A DNA stretch of 36,728 bases from Paraburkholderia tuberum STM678. Lineage in GTDB: Bacteria > Pseudomonadota > Gammaproteobacteria > Burkholderiales > Burkholderiaceae. The notes beneath the pieces are model-generated. The model did not search any database, was not told the origin of the DNA, and was given only the letters and a program-made list of their open reading frames with translations. Positions 16,606 to 24,623 of the stretch are shown here, one piece after another (position 1 is the first letter of the stretch; every line of letters starts with the position of its first letter). Where the stretch lies: assembly GCF_902833905.1 (NCBI RefSeq), contig NZ_CADFGP010000064.1:1-36728 (forward strand). Direction: 5' to 3'. The position numbers and the translations under genes are program-made.

Positions 16606-18006
16606 TTAGGCATTCGGACGCGCAATACTCTTTTCGAACGAAGTACTCATACAGGCCTTTAACGGCTCCAAGTCAGCTTTTGAGCGCAGTTCTTCAACCG
16701 CGGCGAGCAGTTGCTTTTGCTGCGCACCAGTGGCGTGAAACCGCGTCGCCGCAACGTATTTTGCCTTGAGTTCTTCCCAAGAGAGGGAGTCACCGGCTTC
16801 GCCGCGTGGCTCGGTAACCTCCGATACATACCGACGTCCCCCACACACGATTGTGACTCGCGCGAGTGTTCTGGCAGGGAATTGTTTATCAATTTCGGCG
16901 TCGACCGTTAGCGAGACCTTGTTGGCGAGTGCGCTCACTCCCTCGTAAGTTAAGCAGTCTATCGTGAGGGGCAAAAGCGACTCTCGTCCCGCGAGGCCGG
17001 CGAGGGCCACGCAATAAGGGATGCTGTACTGAACGTCAACAAGGGTAGCTGGGCAGGTCTGGTTCGCGATGCGCAGCGCCCCGCCGTACGTCTCGATGTC
17101 GATCGCCTCAATCGCCTTCGCATCGAGTTGATATTGCTCGATCAGCTTCAGGGTGGCTTCCAAGGGCGGGTGAACGTGCCGACAGCAGCAATAGAGCTTG
17201 TAGTAGGCATTGCAGATATGCAGAGACTCCCCGAGGGGCGATACGTCGGCAAACCTATAGAGCAGACCGCTGTCAAGTATGTTCCGGGGACCGGTGAACC
17301 CGCCTTCTGCGAGATCGAGCGCGAGCATCCCGGTCACTACGGACCATGGTATGCCCTCCTTAATGTCGCTGCTCTCCGGTGTTGGGAAGGAGAGCGGTGG
17401 CGCGCTCATGAACAACGAATTGGGCGCGCTTTCGCCTGCGATAGCCAACGCATGCTCGACTACACTACACGAGGCACACCTCAAGGCCGCGGCTGTCGCG
17501 ACAACTGCGTAGGATGACCACGTACCTGTCGTACCGTATGTTGTACGGGCCGCAGCGATCGATACGCCGACTTCATAACCGATGACGATTGACGCGATCA
17601 AATCTTCCAGCCCGGCTCCCATTTCAGCCGCAACCGCAAAGGCCACCGGAATGACCGCCGCGCCCGGGTGCCCGCGCGCGCGTCGATGCCCGTCGTCGAG
17701 ATCTAGCATCGACGCAGCCGCGCTATTCGCCCACGCAGCACCGACGACCGAACTGCCCGTTCCCGTGAACCACATCGGTATATCGCCCGATCCCAGATAT
17801 TTACATGCTGTCGCGCGAATCGCGACAGCACCTGGTTCGCTAGCCCCTGCCCCCACCGCGCATAAGAGGTCGAGGATGCGTTTTAGCGCAGATTCCCTGG
17901 CAACCCCGGACACCCGCCTACCGCGAGCTTCGACGACATAAGATGCAATACGATGAATCGTGCTTTGCTGCAGAGAAAGCTCGTCATCAGGCGGAGGATT
18001 GTTCAT
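16606..18006 (-). CDS. MmgE/PrpD family protein 2
   Basis: The 466-residue paralogue of the 10618-11988 product shares the same block order. WANSAAASMLDLDDGHRRAR precedes GHPGAAVIPVAFAVA, VIGYEVGVSIAAARTTYGTT, KLYCCCRHVHPPLEATLKL, IDIETYGGALRIANQ and VQYSIPYCVALAGL. The -DDGH- and GHPGA segments line the putative active site in MmgE/PrpD proteins. Its presence beside an opine importer suggests stereochemical inversion or hydration/lysis of a polycarboxylic substrate; iminodisuccinate epimerase of Agrobacterium is the nearest informative precedent. The ATG at 18006 has only a weak GGAACG upstream. The two paralogues flank the importer operon. Confidence 0.85.
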   Translation of the reverse strand: MNNPPPDDELSLQQSTIHRIASYVVEARGRRVSGVARESALKRILDLLCAVGAGASEPGAVAIRATACKYLGSGDIPMWFTGTGSSVVGAAWANSAAASMLDLDDGHRRARGHPGAAVIPVAFAVAAEMGAGLEDLIASIVIGYEVGVSIAAARTTYGTTGTWSSYAVVATAAALRCASCSVVEHALAIAGESAPNSLFMSAPPLSFPTPESSDIKEGIPWSVVTGMLALDLAEGGFTGPRNILDSGLLYRFADVSPLGESLHICNAYYKLYCCCRHVHPPLEATLKLIEQYQLDAKAIEAIDIETYGGALRIANQTCPATLVDVQYSIPYCVALAGLAGRESLLPLTIDCLTYEGVSALANKVSLTVDAEIDKQFPARTLARVTIVCGGRRYVSEVTEPRGEAGDSLSWEELKAKYVAATRFHATGAQQKQLLAAVEELRSKADLEPLKACMSTSFEKSIARPNA

Positions 18007-19113
18007 GACGTTCCAGAATTATGTGACCGACCAAACGTGCGTAACGCACAAATCTATGTTCAAAATGATTGCACCGTGTGCGACCGCCCAGGGATCCGAT
18101 GGAAGCCCTTGGTCGTCGCCACGGATACGACGGACGGGTCGTAACGTCTCCAAGGGGACTCGAAGCTTTGTCAATGAACATGCGAGTACTTGCCCTAAAA
18201 AATCGGAATGCCGCTTTTCGCAAGTAACCCGAACCGACCACCTCTGGCAACATCTACGCCGATCTGCGACGCCCGACCGTCCTTAATAACGATTGTGCGC
18301 TGATGCTACTGCCAACCCTCCCGATGCTCACTCGAGTGACGAGACATGTTAGGCGCGTCTCGTCGAAAAATCAAAGTCCGATTTTCAAACGTCAACATTC
18401 CAGAAGGTTATAGCGCTGCGTTGCTTTCTCCCGAGCATTTAACAAAATGCAGGGTCTATTGGCGAGTACATCGTCTCTGCATAAACGCCAGAAAGAGGCG
18501 GGGATATGTCGGTGCACTACGGACGGGATGCCGTTTTTGTCCGGGACCGAAGCCCCTTTCCACACGCAGCGTACCGAATGATGCACTGATCTCGACGTCC
18601 AGCGCGGGAGATCACCAAGCTGCAGACGTTGCTGAAACGATGAAGACAAATGGCTTGGAGCAAAGGTGCGAGGCGAACTGCCTGAGTTGCTCGCTTCCCT
18701 AAAGGCAACTCCGCACCCATAACCTCCCAGAATACATCCACGATCAAACCGGACTTTGACACGAGATTTTTGCCTCTCTATTCTGAGCCCCATTAGCTTT
18801 GCTTCTCACTGGATAAGACGGAACGTGCCTTTTCTGCCGCAGTTTGATGCAGCCAATAAGAGCCTTTACAAGGACAAACGCTTGTCTTGCAACCGATAGT
18901 GTTTTCGCACGTAAGAGCATCGCATTGAGCACCAAAACCCACCACACTCAATGTTGTTTTGCAGATCGATGCTATCTCATATGCGAAGAACGTCTACGTG
19001 ACGTTTCGTTTGCCCTCTCCTAAAGACGATGGGTTCGGGCTTGGGCTGAGAAATTTAGTACATAACCGCCCAGGTCGTGCACGGCCAGTGGACTATTCCA
19101 AGGTAGAAGGTAC
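18007..19113. other. 1.1-kb stretch without a convincing gene
   Basis: This divergent interval lies between PrpD-2 (minus) and opine dehydrogenase 1 (plus). A palindrome GTGCG-TAA-CGCAC at 18037-18049 lies 31 bases from the PrpD-2 start. At 18243-18330 the plus strand reads SGNIYADLRRPTVLNNDCAL, faintly like the N-terminus of XRE-type antitoxin regulators, but no HTH follows. The remainder (18350-19090) has only short frames. AAGG/AGAAGG before 19114 is the ribosome binding site of the dehydrogenase. No sigma-54 or NifA motif was found here. Confidence 0.45.
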
Positions 19114-20187
19114 ATGCAAGTGACAATCGTGGGAGCCGGCGCAATCGCTTTGGGTTATGCGGCGTATCTCATACAGAATGGACATAAACCGAAAGTTTGG
19201 TCTCCATCGGGAGCCCGGACTGCAGACTTCGTTACTGGACTCCCCCTTCACGTGAAGGGAGCGGTCGAGGGAGAGTTCTACTTGGAAGTCTGCGGGAAAG
19301 CGGAAGATGTTGGCGACGCCGATGTCATTATTTTGGCATTGCCGGCCTACGGATACCGATTCGTCCTCGACAGCATCATCCCTCATATCCGCGCACACCA
19401 TAGCGTAATCATCAGCGCTCATCTTTCATTTGCCGCTCTCTACATTTCCCAGCGCCTTGCGGCGCGGGGGCTCGTCATCCCCATAGCAGCTTGGAGCACC
19501 ACGGTGCTAACGTGCAAGACTCAGTCTGCGAGAGCTATCACGGTACGCACGATCCGCGCCAAGGTCGACATGGCCGCATTTCCAACTCGCCACATCCACC
19601 GCATTCATACCACTTGCGTTTCACTCTTCGGAGACCGGTTCGCACTGAAGGACGACATGCTGACGCTGACGCTCAGCAACATTAATCCGCAAGATCACAT
19701 GGGTATTGCGCTAGCCAACTTGACCCGTATTGAGAAGGGCGAAAGCTGGAGCCAAAACTCCAATCTGACACCAACAGTCGGGAGGCTCCTTGAGGCTCTA
19801 GACCAAGAGAGACTTACCATTGCAGCAGCATTCGGAAAGTCAGTGAGAACGACCTTTGATCATTGCAGGCTGTCTTTTGGCGTGGTTGGTGACTCACTTT
19901 CGGCAATATCGGAGCAACTGGTCCGGCAAGGGAGTGATCCGCTCGGCCCGACAGACATCGCCACACGCTACGTGCTCGAAGACGTGCCGTTCGGGTTGGT
20001 ACCGACGCTTCGACTCGCCGAGCTGGCTGGGGTGAGAGCACCCTTGCACGAGGGCGGCGTGGTAATTCTCGGCGCTTGTTACGGTCGGGACTTTGTGGCG
20101 GACAACGACATTCTTCCCGAGATTGGACCGCTTCAAATCGACACCCTCAAGAGGCTTGTGGTCGACGGCTATGCCGTTCCAACCTAG
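19114..20187 (+). CDS. Octopine/nopaline dehydrogenase family protein 1
   Basis: The 357-residue enzyme would reductively join an amino acid to an alpha-keto acid using NAD(P)H, or run in reverse. The N-terminal Rossmann fold begins MQVTIVGAGAIALGYAAYL, with DVIILALPAYGYRF later. The C-terminal opine-dehydrogenase domain includes LTLSNINPQDHMGIALANL, with the conserved Asn and His of the active site. TPTVGRLLEALDQERLTIAA and RYVLEDVPFGLVPTLRLAEL follow. Its length is normal. AGAAGG precedes the ATG. It heads a plus-strand block with a broken binding protein and a porin. It is distinct in sequence from the second dehydrogenase at 22605-23717, so the two may make different products or act in opposite directions. 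Confidence 0.85.
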   Translation: MQVTIVGAGAIALGYAAYLIQNGHKPKVWSPSGARTADFVTGLPLHVKGAVEGEFYLEVCGKAEDVGDADVIILALPAYGYRFVLDSIIPHIRAHHSVIISAHLSFAALYISQRLAARGLVIPIAAWSTTVLTCKTQSARAITVRTIRAKVDMAAFPTRHIHRIHTTCVSLFGDRFALKDDMLTLTLSNINPQDHMGIALANLTRIEKGESWSQNSNLTPTVGRLLEALDQERLTIAAAFGKSVRTTFDHCRLSFGVVGDSLSAISEQLVRQGSDPLGPTDIATRYVLEDVPFGLVPTLRLAELAGVRAPLHEGGVVILGACYGRDFVADNDILPEIGPLQIDTLKRLVVDGYAVPT

Positions 20188-20301
20188 ATGCCATTACATC
20201 CGGCGCGGCGCTCGATGGGCGTCCGAGTCCGACGCCACCGACGCAATAAAAGCAGAAGTACTATGCCGCAAATCCAGACTTGGAGTTTATGAGAAACCAA
20301 A

Positions 20302-20966
20302 ATGAAGATAAAAACGCTACTGGTCGCCTTGTGCGCAATGTGCATTCCATTTGCGGCATTCGCGTACGATGGAAAGGAACTTAAGTTCGGAGTCGACAGC
20401 GCTTACCCGCCATTTGAGTCGAAAACCCCAAGTGGCGAGCTCGTTGGATTTGACATTGATCTGGGTAATGCAATTTGCGCGAAGGCAATCGGTTTCAGCC
20501 ACAAGATATACGCCAACTTCGAAGCGCTGGTTGTAAGGGACGGCTCGGCTCTGGTGGCAATGCCCGAATCGCTCAACGAAAAGCATATCGGAGTCTTGCA
20601 GGGAAGCACACAGGAAGCCTATATGCACGGAAGCATTGGACGAATGGAGTTGACATTGTGCCCTACCCTTCGCAAGACCAGGTGTGGAATGACCTCGCGG
20701 GTGGGCGGCTCGATGCGGCACTGGTTTCGGGGCCGACGGCTGAGTCGGGATTCCTGAATACTGCGCAGGGTCGTGATTTCGGTTTCGCGCGAGGTCCGGC
20801 CATCCACGACGCCGCCATCTTCGGTCCCGGCGTCAGCATCGGTGTGAGAAAGGGTGACAGAGCCCTGCTCGAAGCAATCAACGGTGCGATCGACAGTCTC
20901 CGCAAGGACGGGACGTATGACCGAATTGCAAAGAAGTACTTCACGTTCGACGTTTACGGCGGTTAA
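20302..20966 (+). pseudogene. Amino acid/opine-binding protein, deleted and frameshifted
   Basis: The gene opens with a signal peptide (MKIKTLLVALCAMCIPFAAF) and the family 3 start LKFGVDSAYPPFESKTPSGE, then VGFDIDLGNAICAKAIGF. The next expected stretch (the W-x-G-x-I-P-x-L and S-x-T-P-E-R-x-K region) is missing. The sequence jumps to NEKHIGVLQGSTQEAY, then near 20635 shifts frame into GVDIVPYPSQDQVWNDLAGG, RLDAALVSG and a normal C-terminus ending at 20966. An internal deletion plus a frameshift means no functional protein. It may be a former partner of the importer, duplicated beside opine dehydrogenase 1. Confidence 0.85.
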
Positions 20967-21062
20967 TCGACGTCAACTGCCCAGCAAAACAGACCGCGTG
21001 CCCGACCCAGGGTTGCGCATAAAAAAGCATCGAGACACAGAATATAAGGTTTGGAGACCTCA

Positions 21063-22214
21063 ATGAGAATCAAACTTCTTGCAGCTTTCGTGATGTCAGC
21101 CGCCGCAGCTCCCGCAATGGCCCAAAGTACGGTGACGCTCTACGGTCTGATCGATGAAGGAATCAACTATACGAATAACGTCGGTGGCGACAAGCTGTTC
21201 GAGCTCCAGAGCGGTACGGTCCAAGGGAGTCGTTGGGGCTTGAGGGGAGCGGAGGATCTCGGCGGCGGTCTTAAGGCAGTTTTCCAGTTGGAGAGCGGCT
21301 TTAATGTCAATAATGGCAAGCTCGGTCAGGGTGGCCTGATGTTTGGGCGACAGGCGTGGGTCGGCGTCGCATCCAACCAATACGGGACGGTTACTCTCGG
21401 TCGACAGTACGACTCCGTCGTCAACTATCTGGCTCAAACGACGGCGAATGGCACATGGGGCGGGGGCATGTTCTCCCATCCGTACGACAACGACAACACG
21501 GACAACACCTTCCGTGTCAACAATACTGTCAAGTACACAAGTTCCGAGATTGCTGGCTTTAAATTTGGCGGCACGTACAGCTTTAGCAACGACACTAACT
21601 TCGCCAACAATCGCGCGTACAGCATGGGCGTCCAATACGTCATAGGCGGCTTGCTGCTGGAAGCCGCCTATCTGCAGGCGAACAACCAGTCGTCCACCGC
21701 CGGTGGTGCAATCGGGAACAATCCCGCTGCGGATGAAAATTTTCTGGGGAACAAGTTGCGCATCTTCGGCGCGGGGGCAACCTACACGTTTGGTTCGGCC
21801 AACGTGGGCATTTCGTATTCGAATACCTTCGTCGCCAATCCGGTGTCTTCGGGATACGTCGGCAAGATTACGCCAGCCTCGGGCACGCTTTCCAACCTGC
21901 GTTACCAGAATTTCGAAATCAACGGCAAGTACCAGTTCACGCCAGCCTTCTTCGTCGGGGCGATGTATACGTACACCCTGAGCGGTTTCAACGCCACCAC
22001 TGGAAAGCTAAAGCCGAATTACGAAACTGCGGGGCTGATGGCTGATTACTCACTGTCAAAGCGCACGGACGTCTATGTACAGAGTGCGTATCAGCACGTC
22101 GGTGGTGACCGTACTGGCAGCGTTCTCGACTTTGCCTTTGTGCCGGTGGCCGATGACGTATCGTCGAATCGCAATCAGGTGGTTGCACGCGTCGGCCTGC
22201 GTCATAAATTCTAA
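21063..22214 (+). CDS. Gram-negative trimeric porin (Burkholderia OmpC-like)
   Basis: The 383-residue outer-membrane protein has a signal peptide MRIKLLAAFVMSAAAAPAMA, followed by QSTVTLYGLIDEGINYTNN, the standard opening of betaproteobacterial general porins. Later segments SRWGLRGAEDLGGGLKAVFQ, LESGF, FGRQAWVGVASNQYGTVTLG and RQYDSVVNYL are equally typical. The chain ends in RVGLRHKF with a C-terminal Phe for outer-membrane insertion. The start at 21063 is set by GGAG six bases upstream and by the signal peptide. It is placed 96 bases after the broken binding protein and could admit opine-like anions. That role is inferred from position only. Confidence 0.9.
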   Translation: MRIKLLAAFVMSAAAAPAMAQSTVTLYGLIDEGINYTNNVGGDKLFELQSGTVQGSRWGLRGAEDLGGGLKAVFQLESGFNVNNGKLGQGGLMFGRQAWVGVASNQYGTVTLGRQYDSVVNYLAQTTANGTWGGGMFSHPYDNDNTDNTFRVNNTVKYTSSEIAGFKFGGTYSFSNDTNFANNRAYSMGVQYVIGGLLLEAAYLQANNQSSTAGGAIGNNPAADENFLGNKLRIFGAGATYTFGSANVGISYSNTFVANPVSSGYVGKITPASGTLSNLRYQNFEINGKYQFTPAFFVGAMYTYTLSGFNATTGKLKPNYETAGLMADYSLSKRTDVYVQSAYQHVGGDRTGSVLDFAFVPVADDVSSNRNQVVARVGLRHKF

Positions 22215-22264
22215 ACCGGGCCAGATATCGCTCGATTGACGTTCGTCCACGTTCCGAGCGAACC

Positions 22265-22293
22265 TGTTGGGCGGCGCCTTGCGCCAGCCCAGT
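22265..22293 (+). terminator. Hairpin after the porin gene
   Basis: GGGC-GGCGC, a short CTT loop, GCGCC-A-GCCC forms a GC-rich hairpin 50 bases after the porin stop. There is no run of T after it, so intrinsic termination is uncertain. Confidence 0.35.
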
Positions 22294-22604
22294 TGCTACA
22301 GAAGCGGAGAGCGTCCTCACCAGCGCACCCACATGCCGGGCCTCCGCGGTGATCTCCTGCGAGTGATGTTTGCGCTTGCACATGTAGGCGCGCGTTCGTC
22401 GCATCAGCGCGTGCCTGCGTCGGCCCTTTCTTCGGCGCCCAACTGCCATAGGGTGATGGAACTGCTCAACCATATCCCGCCCCGCCTGACGATGCTGAAG
22501 CAAACTACTACCGGCAATTCAACAATACTGTTGCAGCCGGTATCGACTTAAACCAAGCGGCCTCCAGAATTCCGAAAGCGATTCAAGTTACCCGATGGAT
22601 CCGG
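22294..22604. other. Intergenic between convergent porin and opine dehydrogenase 2
   Basis: About 310 bases separate the two convergent genes. Only short frames without recognisable motifs are present. The minus-strand frame running through 22250-22500 is Arg/His-rich and shows no family signature. Confidence 0.4.
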
Positions 22605-23717
22605 TCACTTCTTAGTAGCCGAAGCTAACGGCAATTGGAAAGTCGCGCTATCTACGAATCGCAAAAGCTCCGCCTTCGACATGTGGTCTACACCGAGGCG
22701 CTTCAGATTACGGCCAGTTTGAAAATAGTTAACGCCGTTGATGGAGGAAGCGATTTCGATCACGGCTTTGATTGCCCGAGACTCTATGCCCACTCTGGCG
22801 CCGAGTTCGTACCAAGGGACCAAGATATATGGAATATCCTCACATATATATCTATGTTGCATACGATCAGGCGTTTTGACCTTCGTGGAGTTATGAGTTT
22901 TGGATTGGAAAGCGAAATCGGAGAAGTTGGAACAATCTCCGCCGTAAAAGCCGATCATTTCCTCGAGGACTGTCGGCAGTCGAAAACCGAAAGCCTCTCC
23001 GATTCTCAATCGCTCATTGTCCAACGCCTCTACGACCCTTCCGACAGAGGGTGAGATCCCGTCACGATAGAAGAAAAAATCTCCTTTTGTGCTTTCTATC
23101 CATCCCGTATTTAAAATACCTCCGACAGGATGAATGACACCATTATTCGACTGCATTCCAATTGCGAAAATGTTATCCCACCACAAGAGCCTTTCCGGAA
23201 AGATCGCGGTGATTTGCGATAACTGTTTCTCATCCATGGCGTTCGAAAAGGCAGCAATCGGCAAACAATTCTTAATTCCAGTGATCCGGACTTCGCCGTC
23301 CCTGACCGACGACGCATAGGGCGAGGAATTTGTCTCTAGAACTGCCTGCGGGTTTAGCTCTCTTGAACCCATTGGGGAAAAAAAATTGGCATTATTGACT
23401 ATGATGACATGTCGACTCAAATCGAAATTTTTTAGATCACCAATGAGATTGTCATGCGCGTATGCTGGAACAGCAATCACGAGAAAACGCGAGAAGTTTA
23501 CGGCCTCATCCATATCAGTAGTTACAGTCGGATAAAACTCACCCGTGATAGCCATGCTAGCCAACAAGCGACCGTTCGCTCGGATCGCATCAATATTACG
23601 ACGATGATCTGGATTCCCGTAAAGGAGAACCTCGAATCCACGACTCGCCAAATCGGCCGCGAAAGCGCATCCACAATTTCCGGCGCCGATGATTGAAACT
23701 GGAAACCTTAATGACAT
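22605..23717 (-). CDS. Octopine/nopaline dehydrogenase family protein 2, NifA-controlled
   Basis: This 370-residue member of the opine dehydrogenase family starts MSLRFPVSIIGAGNCGCAFA, with a Rossmann GxGxxG variant, and continues FLVIAVPAYAHDNLIGDL. The C-terminal domain carries MQSNNGVIHPVGGILNTGWI (Asn and His of the active site), SPSVGRVVEALDNERLRIGE and RYICEDIPYILVPWYELGAR. The ATG at 23717 has GGAG five bases upstream; longer starts have no such site. It would make an N-(carboxyalkyl) amino acid from an amino acid and a keto acid with NAD(P)H in the cytoplasm. An exact sigma-54 promoter and NifA site upstream place it under nitrogen-fixation control. Substrates are unknown. Confidence 0.87.
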   Translation of the reverse strand: MSLRFPVSIIGAGNCGCAFAADLASRGFEVLLYGNPDHRRNIDAIRANGRLLASMAITGEFYPTVTTDMDEAVNFSRFLVIAVPAYAHDNLIGDLKNFDLSRHVIIVNNANFFSPMGSRELNPQAVLETNSSPYASSVRDGEVRITGIKNCLPIAAFSNAMDEKQLSQITAIFPERLLWWDNIFAIGMQSNNGVIHPVGGILNTGWIESTKGDFFFYRDGISPSVGRVVEALDNERLRIGEAFGFRLPTVLEEMIGFYGGDCSNFSDFAFQSKTHNSTKVKTPDRMQHRYICEDIPYILVPWYELGARVGIESRAIKAVIEIASSINGVNYFQTGRNLKRLGVDHMSKAELLRFVDSATFQLPLASATKK

Positions 23718-23826
23718 GTCATCTCCGCATAAACAAACAGAAGTTTTCTGTGACGCCACCCAATATTGCGACGTCATGCAAGGCTGAACGTCGATCAGTA
23801 GTTGTGCGTTAGCGCGACGACGGCAC

Positions 23827-23841
23827 GCAACGAACGTGCCA
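23827..23841 (-). promoter_or_regulatory. Sigma-54 (-24/-12) promoter of opine dehydrogenase 2
   Basis: The minus strand reads TGGCACGTTCGTTGC, an exact match to the TGGCAC-N5-TTGC core of RpoN promoters. Transcription would start near 23815, leaving a leader of about 100 bases before the ATG at 23717. A NifA-type activator site lies about 90 bases further upstream. Confidence 0.8.
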
Positions 23842-23931
23842 CCGCGGAACGAGGCCACCTCTTTAAACGGCTCATGTACCGGTTAATGTGGTGAGGAGAA
23901 CAAGATGCGATTCCTCGTCCAGTGCAGATCA

Positions 23932-23947
23932 TGTCGCGAACGTTACA
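23932..23947. promoter_or_regulatory. NifA upstream activator sequence
   Basis: TGT-CGCGAACGTT-ACA is an exact TGT-N10-ACA. Read on the minus strand it also meets the extended form TGT-N4-T-N5-ACA. Its centre is about 125 bases from the predicted start of the minus-strand promoter and about 150 bases from the predicted start of the plus-strand promoter. Both fall in the usual range for NifA action through DNA looping. Confidence 0.75.
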
Positions 23948-24062
23948 AATCCAGCATCTTGAGTTAGATCTGTCCGAATCTCGACGTATTTGTAAGGCAA
24001 TGCGTATTAACCACCGCTGAACAATCATCTGTGCGGAAAGGTTATAAGGCCAAAACGGTGTT

Positions 24063-24078
24063 TTGGCACTCGGATCGC
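24063..24078 (+). promoter_or_regulatory. Candidate sigma-54 promoter facing the exporter gene
   Basis: TTGGCAC-TCGGA-TCGC keeps the invariant GG-N10-GC of RpoN promoters with one mismatch (TCGC for TTGC). It points toward the EamA exporter gene, whose likely start is over 500 bases away. It could also serve a small RNA or a lost gene in between. Confidence 0.5.
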
Positions 24079-24089
24079 GTAGGTATGTT

Positions 24090-24610
24090 GGTGCGAGCTT
24101 CTTACAACACGGGTTCCGCTGACGGATACATCTCAATGATCTTCAATTTGGCGCCCTAGTGCCGTAGGCCCGCGAACACCTCCAATAGAGCCTCCCAATC
24201 TGTACGTAGGGGCGTTCATTCCATTTGTCGTCGCGTAGTAGCCGACGCTGCGCGACTGGGTCATCCGTCGTGAAGTGTGACAGACCCAATCGCGCGCCAG
24301 GACGGGACACGAAGGCACCGCTTGCGACAAACCGCGCGCCGTTTGTCGGGAATCCGACGTCGGCAATGTCAGCCGAGGCAATTTCGCGAAATGCGCCAAA
24401 AGTTCGTTCACCGGGGATTTCGAGCTTTCAGGCCGACATGGTGCGAAAGCTGCATGCAGACAGCTATCCGACCTGGGATATTTCGACAAACCGCGACGTC
24501 CCGTAACGCGGCTCAATTCCGTCCACGCTGAAATGGCCCCGACAGTTAGCCGGTATGCGCCGTGTGGGCTTCGTTACCACACGCGATCGAGCAGGCACTC
24601 CTTTTTCGCG
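24090..24610. other. Long leader or gene-free stretch before the exporter
   Basis: About 520 bases lie between the candidate promoter and the exporter gene. On the minus strand part reads HFTTDDPVAQRRLLRDDKWN then ERPYVQIGRLYW (about 24286-24190), which looks protein-like but is not recognised and lacks a start. On the plus strand, frames are short. No tRNA or known RNA fold was seen. Confidence 0.35.
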
Positions 24611-24623
24611 GGACCTTCGCAAC

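Noticed and set aside
18243..18330. XRE-type regulator gene
   Set aside because: Only a SGNIYADL-like start is seen; no helix-turn-helix follows and the frame has no start codon with a ribosome binding site.
18800..19113. NifA or sigma-54 control of opine dehydrogenase 1
   Set aside because: No TGT-N10-ACA and no TGGCAC-N5-TTGC-like element was found upstream of 19114; near matches lack the GG/GC pair.
20188..20301. Terminator after opine dehydrogenase 1
   Set aside because: No stable inverted repeat followed by T residues was seen in this gap.
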